From contig NZ_BOOF01000039.1 of NCBI RefSeq assembly GCF_016863095.1, positions 1-64,000 of the forward strand: a stretch of 64,000 bases of DNA, written 5' to 3'. Position 1 is the first letter of the stretch. Each line of letters starts with the position of its first letter. Made by a program: the position numbers and the translations under genes. The stretch comes from Microbispora siamensis (GTDB lineage Bacteria > Actinomycetota > Actinomycetes > Streptosporangiales > Streptosporangiaceae). This document shows, one piece after another, positions 23,509-31,790 of the stretch. Below the pieces are notes generated by a model, which worked only from the letters and a program-made list of their open reading frames with translations, was not told where the DNA came from and did no database searches.

Positions 23509-23853
23509 ATGGATCTCACGAGATCGTTGTCCGACATCGTCGCCCTCGTCGCCGGGCTGGTCGCGGTGCTCGCGCCGTTCTTCTGGGCCGACGCCCAGGC
23601 GGCCACGCAGCCGCTGCTCGTTCTCGGCGCACTGCTCGTCGTCTCCGCCCTGTGGTCCATCCTGGGCGCGGGCGGCGCCAGTTCCTGGGTGACCGCGGCG
23701 TTCGGCGCCCTGCTGTTCGTCTCCCCCTGGGCGTTCGGCTTCGACGGCGATTCCGCCTCGGCGTGGACCGCCTGGATCACCGGCGCCGTCACCGTCGTCG
23801 TCGGCCTGCTGACCGTCCTGCAGGTGCGCGGCCGCACGACCGTCGCCGCCTGA
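23509..23853 (+). CDS. SPW-repeat membrane protein
   Basis: 114 residues from ATG 23509, behind an ACGGAGG ribosome site; the upstream GTG at 23440 would begin inside the palindrome. There are four predicted membrane helices. The second half contains the Ser-Pro-Trp signature (FVSPWAFGF), and the matching position of the first half is degenerate (LAPFFWAD). This fits the SPW repeat family (PF03779). The function is unknown. The gene stands alone between the palindrome and a very strong terminator. Confidence 0.85.
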   Translation: MDLTRSLSDIVALVAGLVAVLAPFFWADAQAATQPLLVLGALLVVSALWSILGAGGASSWVTAAFGALLFVSPWAFGFDGDSASAWTAWITGAVTVVVGLLTVLQVRGRTTVAA

Positions 23854-23874
23854 CCCCTCTCCCGCCCCACCTTC

Positions 23875-23935
23875 GCGTACGGCCCCGCTGCCCGTCGCCT
23901 CTCACGGCGACCGGCGGCGGGGCCGTACGCCTTTT
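23875..23935 (+). terminator. Very strong terminator after the SPW gene
   Basis: GCGTACGGCCCCGC (23875-23888) pairs with GCGGGGCCGTACGC (23917-23930). An inner stem (GTCGCC with GGCGAC) extends the pairing to about 24 bp with one mismatch. CTTTT follows, so this is a canonical intrinsic terminator. Confidence 0.92.
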
Positions 23936-24019
23936 CGCCCCTTGACTTTGGCGCGATCTCCACTCACTCTGTTGCGCATAGCGCTTCCTGTTCCACCTTA
24001 CGAAACTGGGAACTTTCGC

Positions 24020-24367
24020 ATGATTCCTGCGTGCCCCCTCGCCGCCCTGCCCAGAGGCGAGGCCCTCCGAATCGAGACAGATCCCCCGATCGCCGTCTTC
24101 CACACCGAGGACGGTGAACTGTACGCGGTGGACGACACCTGTACCCACCAGGACGCGTCGCTGGCGGACGGGTGGCTGGAAGGGTGCGAGGTGGAGTGCC
24201 CCCTGCACGCGTCGCGCTTCGACCTGCGCACGGGCCGGGTGGACGCTCCTCCCGCGAAGCTGCCGGTGCGCACCCACCAGGTGGTGGTCCGGGACGAGAC
24301 CGTCTACGTCATGCCGTCGGACCTGCCGCCGAACCTCCCGCCCGGCGTCCGGACCGGGTCGGCCTGA
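24020..24367 (+). CDS. Rieske-type [2Fe-2S] ferredoxin
   Basis: 115 residues from ATG 24020. The Rieske cluster ligands are CTH (Cys 41, His 43) and CPLH (Cys 60, His 63), with the 16-residue spacing normal for dioxygenase-type ferredoxins. No membrane anchor or oxygenase domain is present, so it is a soluble electron carrier. It is followed 17 bases later by an FAD ferredoxin reductase, its obvious electron donor. The oxygenase it serves is not in the window unless it is encoded elsewhere. The neighbouring choline oxidation genes do not need it. Confidence 0.92.
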   Translation: MIPACPLAALPRGEALRIETDPPIAVFHTEDGELYAVDDTCTHQDASLADGWLEGCEVECPLHASRFDLRTGRVDAPPAKLPVRTHQVVVRDETVYVMPSDLPPNLPPGVRTGSA

Positions 24368-24384
24368 GACGCCGTGAGGGTGCC

Positions 24385-25551
24385 GTGAAATCCGTCGCCA
24401 TCGTCGGCGCGTCGCTCGCCGGGCTGTCGGCCGCCCGCGCGCTGCGCGACCAGGGCTTCGGCGGGCGTCTGATGATCGTCGGGGCCGAACCGCACCGCCC
24501 CTACGACCGGCCCCCGCTGTCCAAGGAGTTCCTCGCCGGCCAGATGACGACGGCGGACCTCGCCTTGGAAGGCGACGGCGAGGACCTCGACGCCGAGTGG
24601 CGCCTGGGCGTCGCGGCCACCGGGCTGGAACAGGGCCGGCCGCTGCGGATCACGCTCGCCGACGGCTCCGCGGTCGAGGCCGACGGCGTGGTCATCGCCA
24701 CCGGCTCGGTCGCCCGCACCCTCGGGGGCGATCTCGCCGGGGTGCACACGCTGCGCACGATCGAGGACGCGGCGGCCCTGCGGGCCGGTCTCGACGCCGC
24801 CCGGCGGCTCGTGGTGATCGGTGCGGGCTTCATCGGCGCCGAGGTCGCCTGCGTCGCCCGCACGCTCGGGCTCGACGTGACGATCGTCGAGGCGGCGCCC
24901 GCGCCGTTCGCCCGCGCGCTCGGGCCCGAGATGGGCACCGCGCTCGCCGGGCTGCACGAGGACCACGGGGTGCGCCTGATCTGCGGCGCCGCCGTACGGA
25001 CCCTGACGGGCGAGGGCCGCGTCGACGGGGTGCTGCTGGAGGACGGGCGCCGCCTGGACGCCGACGTGGTGCTCGTCGGCATCGGCGCGCGGCCGGCGGT
25101 GGACTGGCTCGACGGCAGCGGGGTCCAGGTGGGCGACGGCGTTCTCTGCGACACCGGCGGTGCGACGAGCGTGCCGGGAGTCGTCGCGGTCGGCGACTGC
25201 GCCGCCTGGTTCGACCCCGCTCTCGGCGCCCACCTGCGCGTGGAGCACTGGACCGGCGCGGCGCGGCGTCCCGCGACGGCCGCGCGGACGCTGTTGTCCG
25301 GCGGCGCCGCCGTGCCGGACGCCCTCGCGCCGCCCTACCTGTGGTCGGACCAGTACGGCATGCGCGTGCAGTTCGCCGGGCACACGCTGCCGGGAGACGA
25401 GGTGAGCGTCGAGGAGGGCGACCTCGCGTCCCGCCGCTTCCTGGCCGTCTACCGGCGGGAGGGCCGCACGGTCGCGGTGCTCGGCATCGACCAGCCGCGC
25501 TCGTTCACCCGGTGGCGGCGCCGCGTGAACGAGCCCGCCGGAGCGCGATGA
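24385..25551 (+). CDS. FAD/NAD(P)-dependent ferredoxin reductase
   Basis: 388 residues from GTG 24385 with a GAGGGTG site. It is a BphA4/pyridine-nucleotide oxidoreductase. The FAD-binding site is VAIVGASLAGLSAARALRD, PYDRPPLSKEFL is the ferredoxin-reductase signature, the NAD site is RRLVVIGAGFIGAEVACVAR, and the second FAD motif is VVAVGDCAAWFDP. A short C-terminal domain ends at QPRSFTRWRRRV. It passes electrons from NAD(P)H to the Rieske ferredoxin encoded just upstream, and the two form an operon. The terminal oxygenase partner is not visible. Confidence 0.93.
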   Translation: MKSVAIVGASLAGLSAARALRDQGFGGRLMIVGAEPHRPYDRPPLSKEFLAGQMTTADLALEGDGEDLDAEWRLGVAATGLEQGRPLRITLADGSAVEADGVVIATGSVARTLGGDLAGVHTLRTIEDAAALRAGLDAARRLVVIGAGFIGAEVACVARTLGLDVTIVEAAPAPFARALGPEMGTALAGLHEDHGVRLICGAAVRTLTGEGRVDGVLLEDGRRLDADVVLVGIGARPAVDWLDGSGVQVGDGVLCDTGGATSVPGVVAVGDCAAWFDPALGAHLRVEHWTGAARRPATAARTLLSGGAAVPDALAPPYLWSDQYGMRVQFAGHTLPGDEVSVEEGDLASRRFLAVYRREGRTVAVLGIDQPRSFTRWRRRVNEPAGAR

Positions 25552-25567
25552 GCGCCGTCGTGTCCCG

Positions 25568-25583
25568 GCAGGGACGTCCCTGC
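25568..25583. terminator. Palindrome between convergent reductase and iclR genes
   Basis: GCAGGGACGTCCCTGC is a perfect 16-bp dyad in the 60-base gap between two converging genes. An overlapping alternative stem CGGCAGG/CCTGCCG also exists. It is probably a bidirectional terminator. Confidence 0.5.
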
Positions 25584-25611
25584 GGTGCCTGCCGGCGTGC
25601 GGCGACCCCGG

Positions 25612-26454
25612 TCACCCGGCGTGGCCGAGACGGTGGCTGATGTCGGCGGCGCCCGCGACGAGCACGGGCGCGAACTCGCGCATGCGCTCCTCACTGAACC
25701 GGTAGGCCGGGCCGGAGGCGCTGACGGCCGCCACCACCTCGCCCTCGTGGGAACGGATGGGCGCGGCGATGGCGTTCAGCCCGATCTCGTACTCCTCCAC
25801 GGTGACCGCGTAGCCCCGCCGCAGCGCCTCGTCGAGCTGCCGCCGCAGTTCGGCGGCGTCGGTCACCGTGGCCGGCGTGAAGCGCTCCAGCCCGGCCGCG
25901 GCGATGAGCCGCTCACGGCGCCTTTCGTCGAGGTGGGCGAGCAGGATCTTGCCGCTCGACGTGGCGTGCAGGGGGGTGGGCTGGCCGACCCAGTTGTGCG
26001 CGGTCACTGCCGCCTGGCCGCGCACCTGGTCGAGGTTGATGGCGTAGTGGGACCGCGCGACGGCGATGTTGACGGTCTCGCCGATCTCCTCGGCGAGCCG
26101 CCGGCACACCGGGCGGCTCTGCTGGACGAGGTCGAGCCGCGCGGCCACTCCGGCGGCGAGCCGGACGATGCCGAAGCCGAGGCGATACTTTCCGCGGTCC
26201 TCGGCCTGCTCCGCCAGGCCGCGCGCCTCGAGAGCGCCGAGGAGCCGGAACGCGGTGGACTTGTGGACGCCGATCTCCGCGGCGACCTCGCTCACGCCGG
26301 CCTCGCCGCGCCGGGAGAGGATCTCCAGGATCGTCACGGCCCGGTCCACCGACTGGACGCCGCCGCTCCCCTCGGACCGCGCGGCGGTCTCGTCGGGCCC
26401 CTCGATGCCGGGGTCCGACGCATGACGTTGCGGATGCTGCACCTTATTGCGCAT
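25612..26454 (-). CDS. IclR-family regulator, probably of the choline oxidation genes
   Basis: 280 residues. An N-terminal disordered segment is followed by an IclR winged helix (about residues 34-90, [37 protein letters not shown]). The GAF-like effector domain (about 105-275) includes [13 protein letters not shown] and [14 protein letters not shown]. The gene is divergent from betA-betB with 29 bases between start codons, so one protein bound there would control both directions. Choline or betaine aldehyde is the likely ligand (inference from neighbours). Confidence 0.92.
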   Translation of the reverse strand: MRNKVQHPQRHASDPGIEGPDETAARSEGSGGVQSVDRAVTILEILSRRGEAGVSEVAAEIGVHKSTAFRLLGALEARGLAEQAEDRGKYRLGFGIVRLAAGVAARLDLVQQSRPVCRRLAEEIGETVNIAVARSHYAINLDQVRGQAAVTAHNWVGQPTPLHATSSGKILLAHLDERRRERLIAAAGLERFTPATVTDAAELRRQLDEALRRGYAVTVEEYEIGLNAIAAPIRSHEGEVVAAVSASGPAYRFSEERMREFAPVLVAGAADISHRLGHAG

Positions 26455-26461
26455 ATCAATA
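26445..26461. promoter_or_regulatory. Inverted repeat over the iclR start, betA promoter region
   Basis: TATTG-N7-CAATA (26445-26449 and 26457-26461) straddles the iclR start codon and lies 23 bases before betA. IclR proteins often bind short AT-rich dyads like this one. The overlap with the coding start suggests autorepression. Confidence 0.5.
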
Positions 26462-26483
26462 TCATCCTGCCCGGGAGGCGGAC

Positions 26484-28118
26484 ATGTATGACTTTGTCAT
26501 CGTCGGTGGTGGATCAGCGGGGAGCGCTCTCGCGAACCGGCTGTCGGCCGACCCCTCCAACCGCGTCCTCGTGCTTGAGGCGGGCCGTCCCGACTACCTG
26601 TGGGACGTGTTCATCCACATGCCGGCCGCACTGATGTTCCCCATCGGCAGCCGGTTCTACGACTGGAAGTACGAGTCCGAACCCGAGCCGCACATGCACG
26701 GCCGGCGGATCTACCACGCCCGGGGGAAGGTGCTCGGCGGGTCGAGCAGCATCAACGGCATGATCTTCCAGCGCGGCAACCCCATGGACTACGAGCGCTG
26801 GGCCGCCGACCCGGGCATGGAGACCTGGGACTTCGCGCACTGCCTGCCGTACTTCAAGCGCATGGAGAACTGCCTGGCCGCCGACGCGAACGACCCGATG
26901 CGCGGGCACGACGGGCCGCTGGCGCTGGAGCGCGGCCCGGCCAGAAACCCGCTGTTCAAGGCCTTCTTCGAGGCCGTGCAGCAGGCGGGCTACCCGCTGA
27001 CCGACGACGTGAACGGCTACCGCCAGGAGGGCTTCGCGCCGTTCGACCGCAACGTACGGCGCGGGCGCCGCCTGTCCGCCGCCCGCGCGTACCTCCACCC
27101 GGTGATGAACCGCCCGAACCTGACGGTCAAGACCCGCGCGTTCGTCACGAAGATCCTGTTCGAGGGCAAGCGCGCGGTCGGCGTCGAGTTCGACGGCAAG
27201 CGGGTGCGGGCCGGGGAGGTCATCCTCTGCGGCGGCGCGATCAACTCCCCGCAACTCCTGCAACTGTCCGGCGTGGGCGACGCCGACCACCTGAAGGCGC
27301 ACGGCGTCGACGTGGTCCACGACCTGCCCGGCGTCGGCGAGAACCTCCAGGACCACCTGGAGGTCTACATCCAGTACGCCTGCAAGCAGCCGGTGTCGAT
27401 GCAGCCCGCGATGAAGTGGCGCAACCGGCCGTTGGTCGGCGCGCAGTGGCTGTTCCTGCGCTCGGGGCCGGGCGCGACCAACCACTTCGAGGCCGGCGGC
27501 TTCGTACGCGGCAACGACGACGTCGACTACCCCAACCTGATGTTCCACTTCCTGCCCGTCGCCGTCCGCTACGACGGCTCGGCCCCGGCCGGCGGGCACG
27601 GCTACCAGGTGCACATCGGGCCGATGTACTCCGACGCCCGCGGCTCGGTGAAGATCAAGAGCGCCGACCCCCGGGTGAAGCCGGCCCTGCGCTTCAACTA
27701 CCTGTCCACCGACCAGGACCGCCGCGAGTGGGTCGAGGCCGTCCGGGTGGCCCGCGGCATCCTCAACCAGCCCGCGATGGACGCGTTCAACGGCGGCGAG
27801 CTGTCCCCCGGCCGGGAGGTTGAGACCGACGAGCAGATCCTCGACTGGGTGGCCAAGGACGGCGAGACCGCCCTGCACCCCTCCTGCACGGCGAAGATGG
27901 GCGTGGACGAGATGTCCGTGGTCGACCCGCTGACCATGCGGGTGCACGGCCTGGAGGGCCTGCGGGTCGTGGACGCCTCGGTCATGCCGTACGTCACGAA
28001 CGGCAACATCTACGCGCCGGTGATGATGGTCGCGGAGAAGGCGGCCGACCTGATCCTCGGTAACACTCCCCTGGCCCCCGAGCCGGTGGAGTTCTACCGG
28101 CACAGGAAGGACGCCTGA
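26484..28118 (+). CDS. betA: Choline dehydrogenase (GMC flavoprotein)
   Basis: 544 residues. It oxidises choline to betaine aldehyde, the first step of glycine betaine synthesis. The FAD site is [20 protein letters not shown], with GMC signatures [15 protein letters not shown] and [13 protein letters not shown]. The catalytic His region is HPSCTAKMG, and [19 protein letters not shown] closes the protein. An alternative would be another GMC alcohol oxidase, but the length, the BetA-like N-terminus and the BetB gene one base downstream make choline dehydrogenase the best call. The start has a GGGAGG site. Confidence 0.92.
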   Translation: MYDFVIVGGGSAGSALANRLSADPSNRVLVLEAGRPDYLWDVFIHMPAALMFPIGSRFYDWKYESEPEPHMHGRRIYHARGKVLGGSSSINGMIFQRGNPMDYERWAADPGMETWDFAHCLPYFKRMENCLAADANDPMRGHDGPLALERGPARNPLFKAFFEAVQQAGYPLTDDVNGYRQEGFAPFDRNVRRGRRLSAARAYLHPVMNRPNLTVKTRAFVTKILFEGKRAVGVEFDGKRVRAGEVILCGGAINSPQLLQLSGVGDADHLKAHGVDVVHDLPGVGENLQDHLEVYIQYACKQPVSMQPAMKWRNRPLVGAQWLFLRSGPGATNHFEAGGFVRGNDDVDYPNLMFHFLPVAVRYDGSAPAGGHGYQVHIGPMYSDARGSVKIKSADPRVKPALRFNYLSTDQDRREWVEAVRVARGILNQPAMDAFNGGELSPGREVETDEQILDWVAKDGETALHPSCTAKMGVDEMSVVDPLTMRVHGLEGLRVVDASVMPYVTNGNIYAPVMMVAEKAADLILGNTPLAPEPVEFYRHRKDA

Positions 28119-28119
28119 C

Positions 28120-29580
28120 ATGAAGGACCTGCACATCGGCGGGCAGTGGCGCGACGCCGCCGAGGGCGGCCGGCGCGAGATCCACTGCCCGGCCGACGGA
28201 CAGCACGTGGCCACCGTGGCGGAGGCCACCCGCGCCGACACGGAGGCCGCGATCGCGGCGGCCCGGCAGGCGTTCGACGAGGGTCCGTGGCCGCGTACGC
28301 CGGAGCGCGAGCGCGGGGCGCTGCTGCTGCGGGTGGCCGGTCTGCTGGAGCGCGACAAGGCCGAGATCGCGCGGGCGGAGTCGCTCGACACCGGCAAACG
28401 CCTGGTGGAAAGCGAGTACGACGTTGACGACGTGGTCGCGTGCTTCCGCTACTTCGGCGGCATCGCCGGCACCGACGCCGGGCGGGTGGTCGACACCGGC
28501 CGCGCCGACGCGATCAGCCGGGTGGTGTACGAGCCGGTCGGGGTCTGCGGACTGATCACCCCGTGGAACTACCCGCTGTTGCAGACCTCCTGGAAGGTGG
28601 CGCCCGCGCTGGCGGCCGGGAACACCTTCGTGCTCAAGCCGAGCGAGCTGACCCCGTCCACGGCGATCCTGCTGATGCGCCTGCTGGAGGAGGCGGGGCT
28701 GCCGCCGGGGGTGGGCAACCTGGTGCTCGGGGCCGGCGCGGAGGTGGGCGCGCCGCTGGCCGAGCACCCGGACGTCGACATGGTGTCGTTCACCGGGGGG
28801 CTGGCGACCGGACGGGGCATCATGGCCTCGGCCGCGCGGACGGTCAAGCGCGTCGCGCTGGAGCTGGGCGGCAAGAACCCCAACATCGTGTTCGCCGACG
28901 CGGACTTCGACACGGCCGTCGATCTCGCCGTGACCGCGGTGTTCCTGCACTCGGGGCAGGTCTGCTCGGCCGGCGCCCGGCTGCTGGTGGAGGACTCGAT
29001 CCACGAGGAGTTCGTGGACGCGGTGGTGCGCCGGGCCGAGCGGATCAGGCTGGGCGGGCCGTTCGACCCCGAGGCCGAGACCGGACCGCTGATCTCCGCC
29101 GAGCATCTGGCCAAGGTCGAGGCGTACGTCGAGGCGGGGATCGCCGAGGGCGCGAAGCTGCGCTGCGGCGGGCGGCGCCTTGAGGGGAAGGGGTACTTCT
29201 TCCCCCCGACCGTGCTGGACGGCTGCCACCGCGACATGCGGGTGGTCCGGGAGGAGTCGTTCGGGCCGGTGCTGACGGTGGAGCGGTTCTCGGATGAGGA
29301 CGAGGCCGTCGCGTTGGGCAACGACACCGACTACGGGCTGGCCGGGGCCGTGTGGACGACGGACGCGGGCAAGGCGCAGCGGGTGGCCGGGCGGCTGCGG
29401 CACGGCACGGTGTGGATCAACGACTACCACCCGTACGTGCCGCAGGCGGAGTGGGGCGGGTTCAAGCAGTCCGGCATCGGCCGCGAGCTGGGCCCGACCG
29501 GCCTCGACGAATACCGCGAGATCAAGCACATCTGGCAGAACATCGATCCACGCCCCCAGCACTGGTTCCGTCCCCGGTAG
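28120..29580 (+). CDS. betB: Betaine aldehyde dehydrogenase
   Basis: 486 residues, NAD(P)-dependent aldehyde dehydrogenase. The catalytic Glu is in VALELGGKNPNIV and the catalytic Cys in HSGQVCSAGARLLVE. The cofactor-binding proline and Lys are in ITPWNYPLLQ and FVLKPSELTP. It converts betaine aldehyde to glycine betaine, an osmoprotectant. Its start follows the betA stop by a single base, so expression is tightly coupled. It converges with the hydrolase gene, leaving 17 bases. Confidence 0.92.
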   Translation: MKDLHIGGQWRDAAEGGRREIHCPADGQHVATVAEATRADTEAAIAAARQAFDEGPWPRTPERERGALLLRVAGLLERDKAEIARAESLDTGKRLVESEYDVDDVVACFRYFGGIAGTDAGRVVDTGRADAISRVVYEPVGVCGLITPWNYPLLQTSWKVAPALAAGNTFVLKPSELTPSTAILLMRLLEEAGLPPGVGNLVLGAGAEVGAPLAEHPDVDMVSFTGGLATGRGIMASAARTVKRVALELGGKNPNIVFADADFDTAVDLAVTAVFLHSGQVCSAGARLLVEDSIHEEFVDAVVRRAERIRLGGPFDPEAETGPLISAEHLAKVEAYVEAGIAEGAKLRCGGRRLEGKGYFFPPTVLDGCHRDMRVVREESFGPVLTVERFSDEDEAVALGNDTDYGLAGAVWTTDAGKAQRVAGRLRHGTVWINDYHPYVPQAEWGGFKQSGIGRELGPTGLDEYREIKHIWQNIDPRPQHWFRPR

Positions 29581-29597
29581 TACGTTGACAGCACAGC

Positions 29598-30473
29598 TCA
29601 GGCGTCCCGCCCGTGCGCGGCGAGGAACCTCTCGATGCGCGCGTCCATCTCGGGTGGCGCCGCGAGGGGAAGGGTGTGGTGTGTGGCGCCGGGCAGCACG
29701 GCCGTCTCCACGCGGGGCAGGAGCGCCGCGGCGGAGGCGGCCACCCGGCCGATGTCATGCGCCCGGCTGCGCTCGGCCAGGAGAAGCAGCACCGGGGGCC
29801 GCAGCGCCCGCAGCGCCTCCGGGCCGGGACGCGGACCGGTCAGGGGCCGGGCGGCGGGGAAGCCGGCGGCGAGATCGTTGAGGCGGCGCCACTTCTCGTC
29901 CAGCGCCGTCCGCCCCGTCTCCCAGTCGATGAACGCGCGGCGTCGCCGTACGGTCGGGCGAAGCAGCATCGGCAGGGCGCGCAGGAGATAACGGCGGGAG
30001 AAACCGGTGAAGCAGTTCGTCGGGTCGACCAGCACCAGCGCCCTCACTCTGCCGGGCGCGTGCGACGCGTAGTGGAGGGCGCTCCACGCGCCATAGGAGT
30101 GCCCGCACAGGGACACCGTCGTAGCGCCCGATCCGTCAAGCACGGCGTCGAGCACGGCGTCGAGCCAGGCCATCTGGTCGCCCAGCCTGCGGACCGCGCG
30201 CTCGCCGGCGACGCTGCGCCCCGCCTCGCCGACGGTGTCGACCGCGTGCACCCGGTAGGCCGTGCCGAGTGCCTTCGCGGTGCTGGACCAGACGGTCGAG
30301 GTGGTCCCGCCGCCGTGCAGGAGGACCACCGGCGGCGCGTCCGCGGGGCCGACCGAGTTGACGTGGGTCGTGCCGTAGGGCGTGCTGATCGCGGCCGACT
30401 CCGTTGAGGCGGGCCAGTTCGCCGCCAGGACGGCGTCGTACGCCGCGTAGAACGCCTCGTCGATGCTCTTCAA
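29598..30473 (-). CDS. Alpha/beta hydrolase
   Basis: 291 residues. The oxyanion-hole motif is LLHGGGTTS, the nucleophile elbow is CGHSYG, and a late Asp (VLLLLAERSRAHDIG region) and the His in ATHHTLPL complete the triad. A helical cap (about residues 160-215) separates the strands. The substrate is unknown; such proteins include esterases and lactonases. It is divergent from a MarR regulator with a perfect 17-bp palindrome between them, so it is probably induced by a small phenolic or lipophilic compound (inference). Confidence 0.9.
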   Translation of the reverse strand: MKSIDEAFYAAYDAVLAANWPASTESAAISTPYGTTHVNSVGPADAPPVVLLHGGGTTSTVWSSTAKALGTAYRVHAVDTVGEAGRSVAGERAVRRLGDQMAWLDAVLDAVLDGSGATTVSLCGHSYGAWSALHYASHAPGRVRALVLVDPTNCFTGFSRRYLLRALPMLLRPTVRRRRAFIDWETGRTALDEKWRRLNDLAAGFPAARPLTGPRPGPEALRALRPPVLLLLAERSRAHDIGRVAASAAALLPRVETAVLPGATHHTLPLAAPPEMDARIERFLAAHGRDA

Positions 30474-30505
30474 GGCCGCCTCCGGAAATCACTCGCTGAG
30501 CAATA

Positions 30506-30522
30506 ATCTCGTTGAACGAGAT
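30506..30522. promoter_or_regulatory. MarR-type operator between hydrolase and marR
   Basis: ATCTCGT-TGA-ACGAGAT is a perfect 7-3-7 palindrome 33 bases upstream of the hydrolase start and 23 bases upstream of the marR start. It is well placed for one MarR dimer to control both genes. The flanks are AT-rich (AATAAT on both sides). Confidence 0.75.
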
Positions 30523-30544
30523 AATAAGCCGAGGAGGGGCTGCC

Positions 30545-31000
30545 ATGACGTCAGGGGTGGAGCGCGAGGGCCCGGAGATGGAGATCTTCCATCTGCTGCG
30601 GGCGGTCGCGGTGGAGTACGGCCTGCGTCAGGCGGAGTTCGCGGCCGAGCACGGCATGCACGTCACCGACGTGCGGGCGCTCATCTGCCTGCTGGACGCG
30701 GAGCGGGCCGGGATCGACGCCACCGCCGGCTTCCTCGGCGCCGGGCTGGGCCTGAACTCGGCGGGCACCACGGGGGTCGTCGACCGGCTCGAACGGCTCG
30801 GGCTGGTCAGCCGGGTCCGCGACGCCAGCGACCGGCGCCGGGTCCTGCTGAGAGTCGAGGACCGCGCCAAGGAACTGGGGTGGAGCTACTTCAGCCCGCT
30901 CATCGACAGGACGGTCGGGGTGCTGTCCGGATTCGACGAACGGCACCTGGCCGCGGTGCGGCTGTTTCTCCAGACGGCACTGGACGCGTTGACGACGTGA
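30545..31000 (+). CDS. MarR-family regulator
   Basis: 151 residues from ATG 30545, behind GAGGAGGGG. The winged helix is HVTDVRALICLLDAERAGID, then GLNSAGTTGVVDRLERLGLVSR with the wing DASDRRRVLLR. The terminal helices form the dimer interface. It probably represses itself and the divergent alpha/beta hydrolase through the palindrome in the shared promoter. The ligand is unknown. Confidence 0.9.
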   Translation: MTSGVEREGPEMEIFHLLRAVAVEYGLRQAEFAAEHGMHVTDVRALICLLDAERAGIDATAGFLGAGLGLNSAGTTGVVDRLERLGLVSRVRDASDRRRVLLRVEDRAKELGWSYFSPLIDRTVGVLSGFDERHLAAVRLFLQTALDALTT

Positions 31001-31040
31001 CCCCGTCGCCGCGGCCCTGCCCCAGGGGCATGCTGAGGAC

Positions 31041-31757
31041 ATGGACGTGTCCGTACGCTTCGCGCCCGAGCTGTGGATCTTCCTCGCGCCGCGCAACCGG
31101 CGGCCCGAGGTGCTCCTGCCGTACGACGGGACGTCCTCGCTCGGCCACCTGATCGAGTCGGCGGGCGTTCCGCTGACCGAGATCGGCGAGCCGGTCGCCG
31201 GAGGCCGCCCGGTGGCCCGGTCGCACCGGCCGGGCCCGGACGAGGTGGTGGAGGTGCCGGCCGTGCCCAGGCCACAGGCCGTGCCGGGCTGCCGGTTCGT
31301 CCTCGACGTCCATCTGGGGACGCTGGCGCGGCGGCTGCGCCTGGTCGGCCTGGACACCGCGTACCGCAACGACATGGACGACGACGACCTGATCGAGCAG
31401 GCCAACGCCGAGGATCGGGTGCTGCTCACGCAGGACCGGGGCATCCTGCGGCGCCGGTCGCTGCGGCTCGGGGCGTACGTGCGCGGCGCCCGCCCGGACG
31501 ACCAGTTCCTCGACGTGCTCGACCGCTTCCGCCCGCCGCTGACCCCGTGGACCCGCTGCACGGCCTGCAACGGGCGGCTCGCCCCGGTCGGCAAGGCCGA
31601 GGTGGAGGAGTCGCTGGAGCCCGGCACCCGGCGCAGCTACGACGAATTCGCCCGCTGCCTCGCCTGCGGCCGGATCTACTGGCACGGCGCCCACGGCGGC
31701 GACCTGGCCGCCGTCGTCGACCGCGCCCTCCACGCCACACGTTCGGGTAGCGGTTGA
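31041..31757 (+). CDS. Mut7-C PIN-fold RNase-domain protein with N-terminal ubiquitin-like domain
   Basis: 238 residues. Residues 1-80 are a beta-grasp domain of the Mut7-C ubiquitin type (VSVRFAPELWIFL, PGPDEVVEVPAV). The rest is a Mut7-C PIN-like nuclease: FVLDVHLGTLARRLRLVGLD carries the first Asp, DDDLIEQANAEDRVLLTQDRG the next acidic residues. A zinc-ribbon-like Cys set follows (CTACNG and CLACGRIYWHG). The family is predicted to cleave RNA; the biological target is unknown. The last codons overlap the promoter of the downstream MerR gene. Confidence 0.85.
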   Translation: MDVSVRFAPELWIFLAPRNRRPEVLLPYDGTSSLGHLIESAGVPLTEIGEPVAGGRPVARSHRPGPDEVVEVPAVPRPQAVPGCRFVLDVHLGTLARRLRLVGLDTAYRNDMDDDDLIEQANAEDRVLLTQDRGILRRRSLRLGAYVRGARPDDQFLDVLDRFRPPLTPWTRCTACNGRLAPVGKAEVEESLEPGTRRSYDEFARCLACGRIYWHGAHGGDLAAVVDRALHATRSGSG

Positions 31758-31780
31758 GTCTCCCGTAGGGGGAGGCGCGA
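31754..31780 (+). promoter_or_regulatory. MerR-type promoter with inverted repeat in the spacer
   Basis: A -35-like TTGAGT (31754-31759) is followed at once by CTCCC-GTAGG-GGGAG (31760-31774), an inverted repeat inside what would be an extended spacer. This is the usual MerR operator architecture. It lies 17-37 bases before the merR start codon. Confidence 0.55.
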
Positions 31781-31790
31781 GGGTGGGGGC

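Noticed and set aside
26514-28397. 627-codon minus-strand frame opposite betA
   Set aside because: Antisense shadow; betA has all GMC motifs and a ribosome site.
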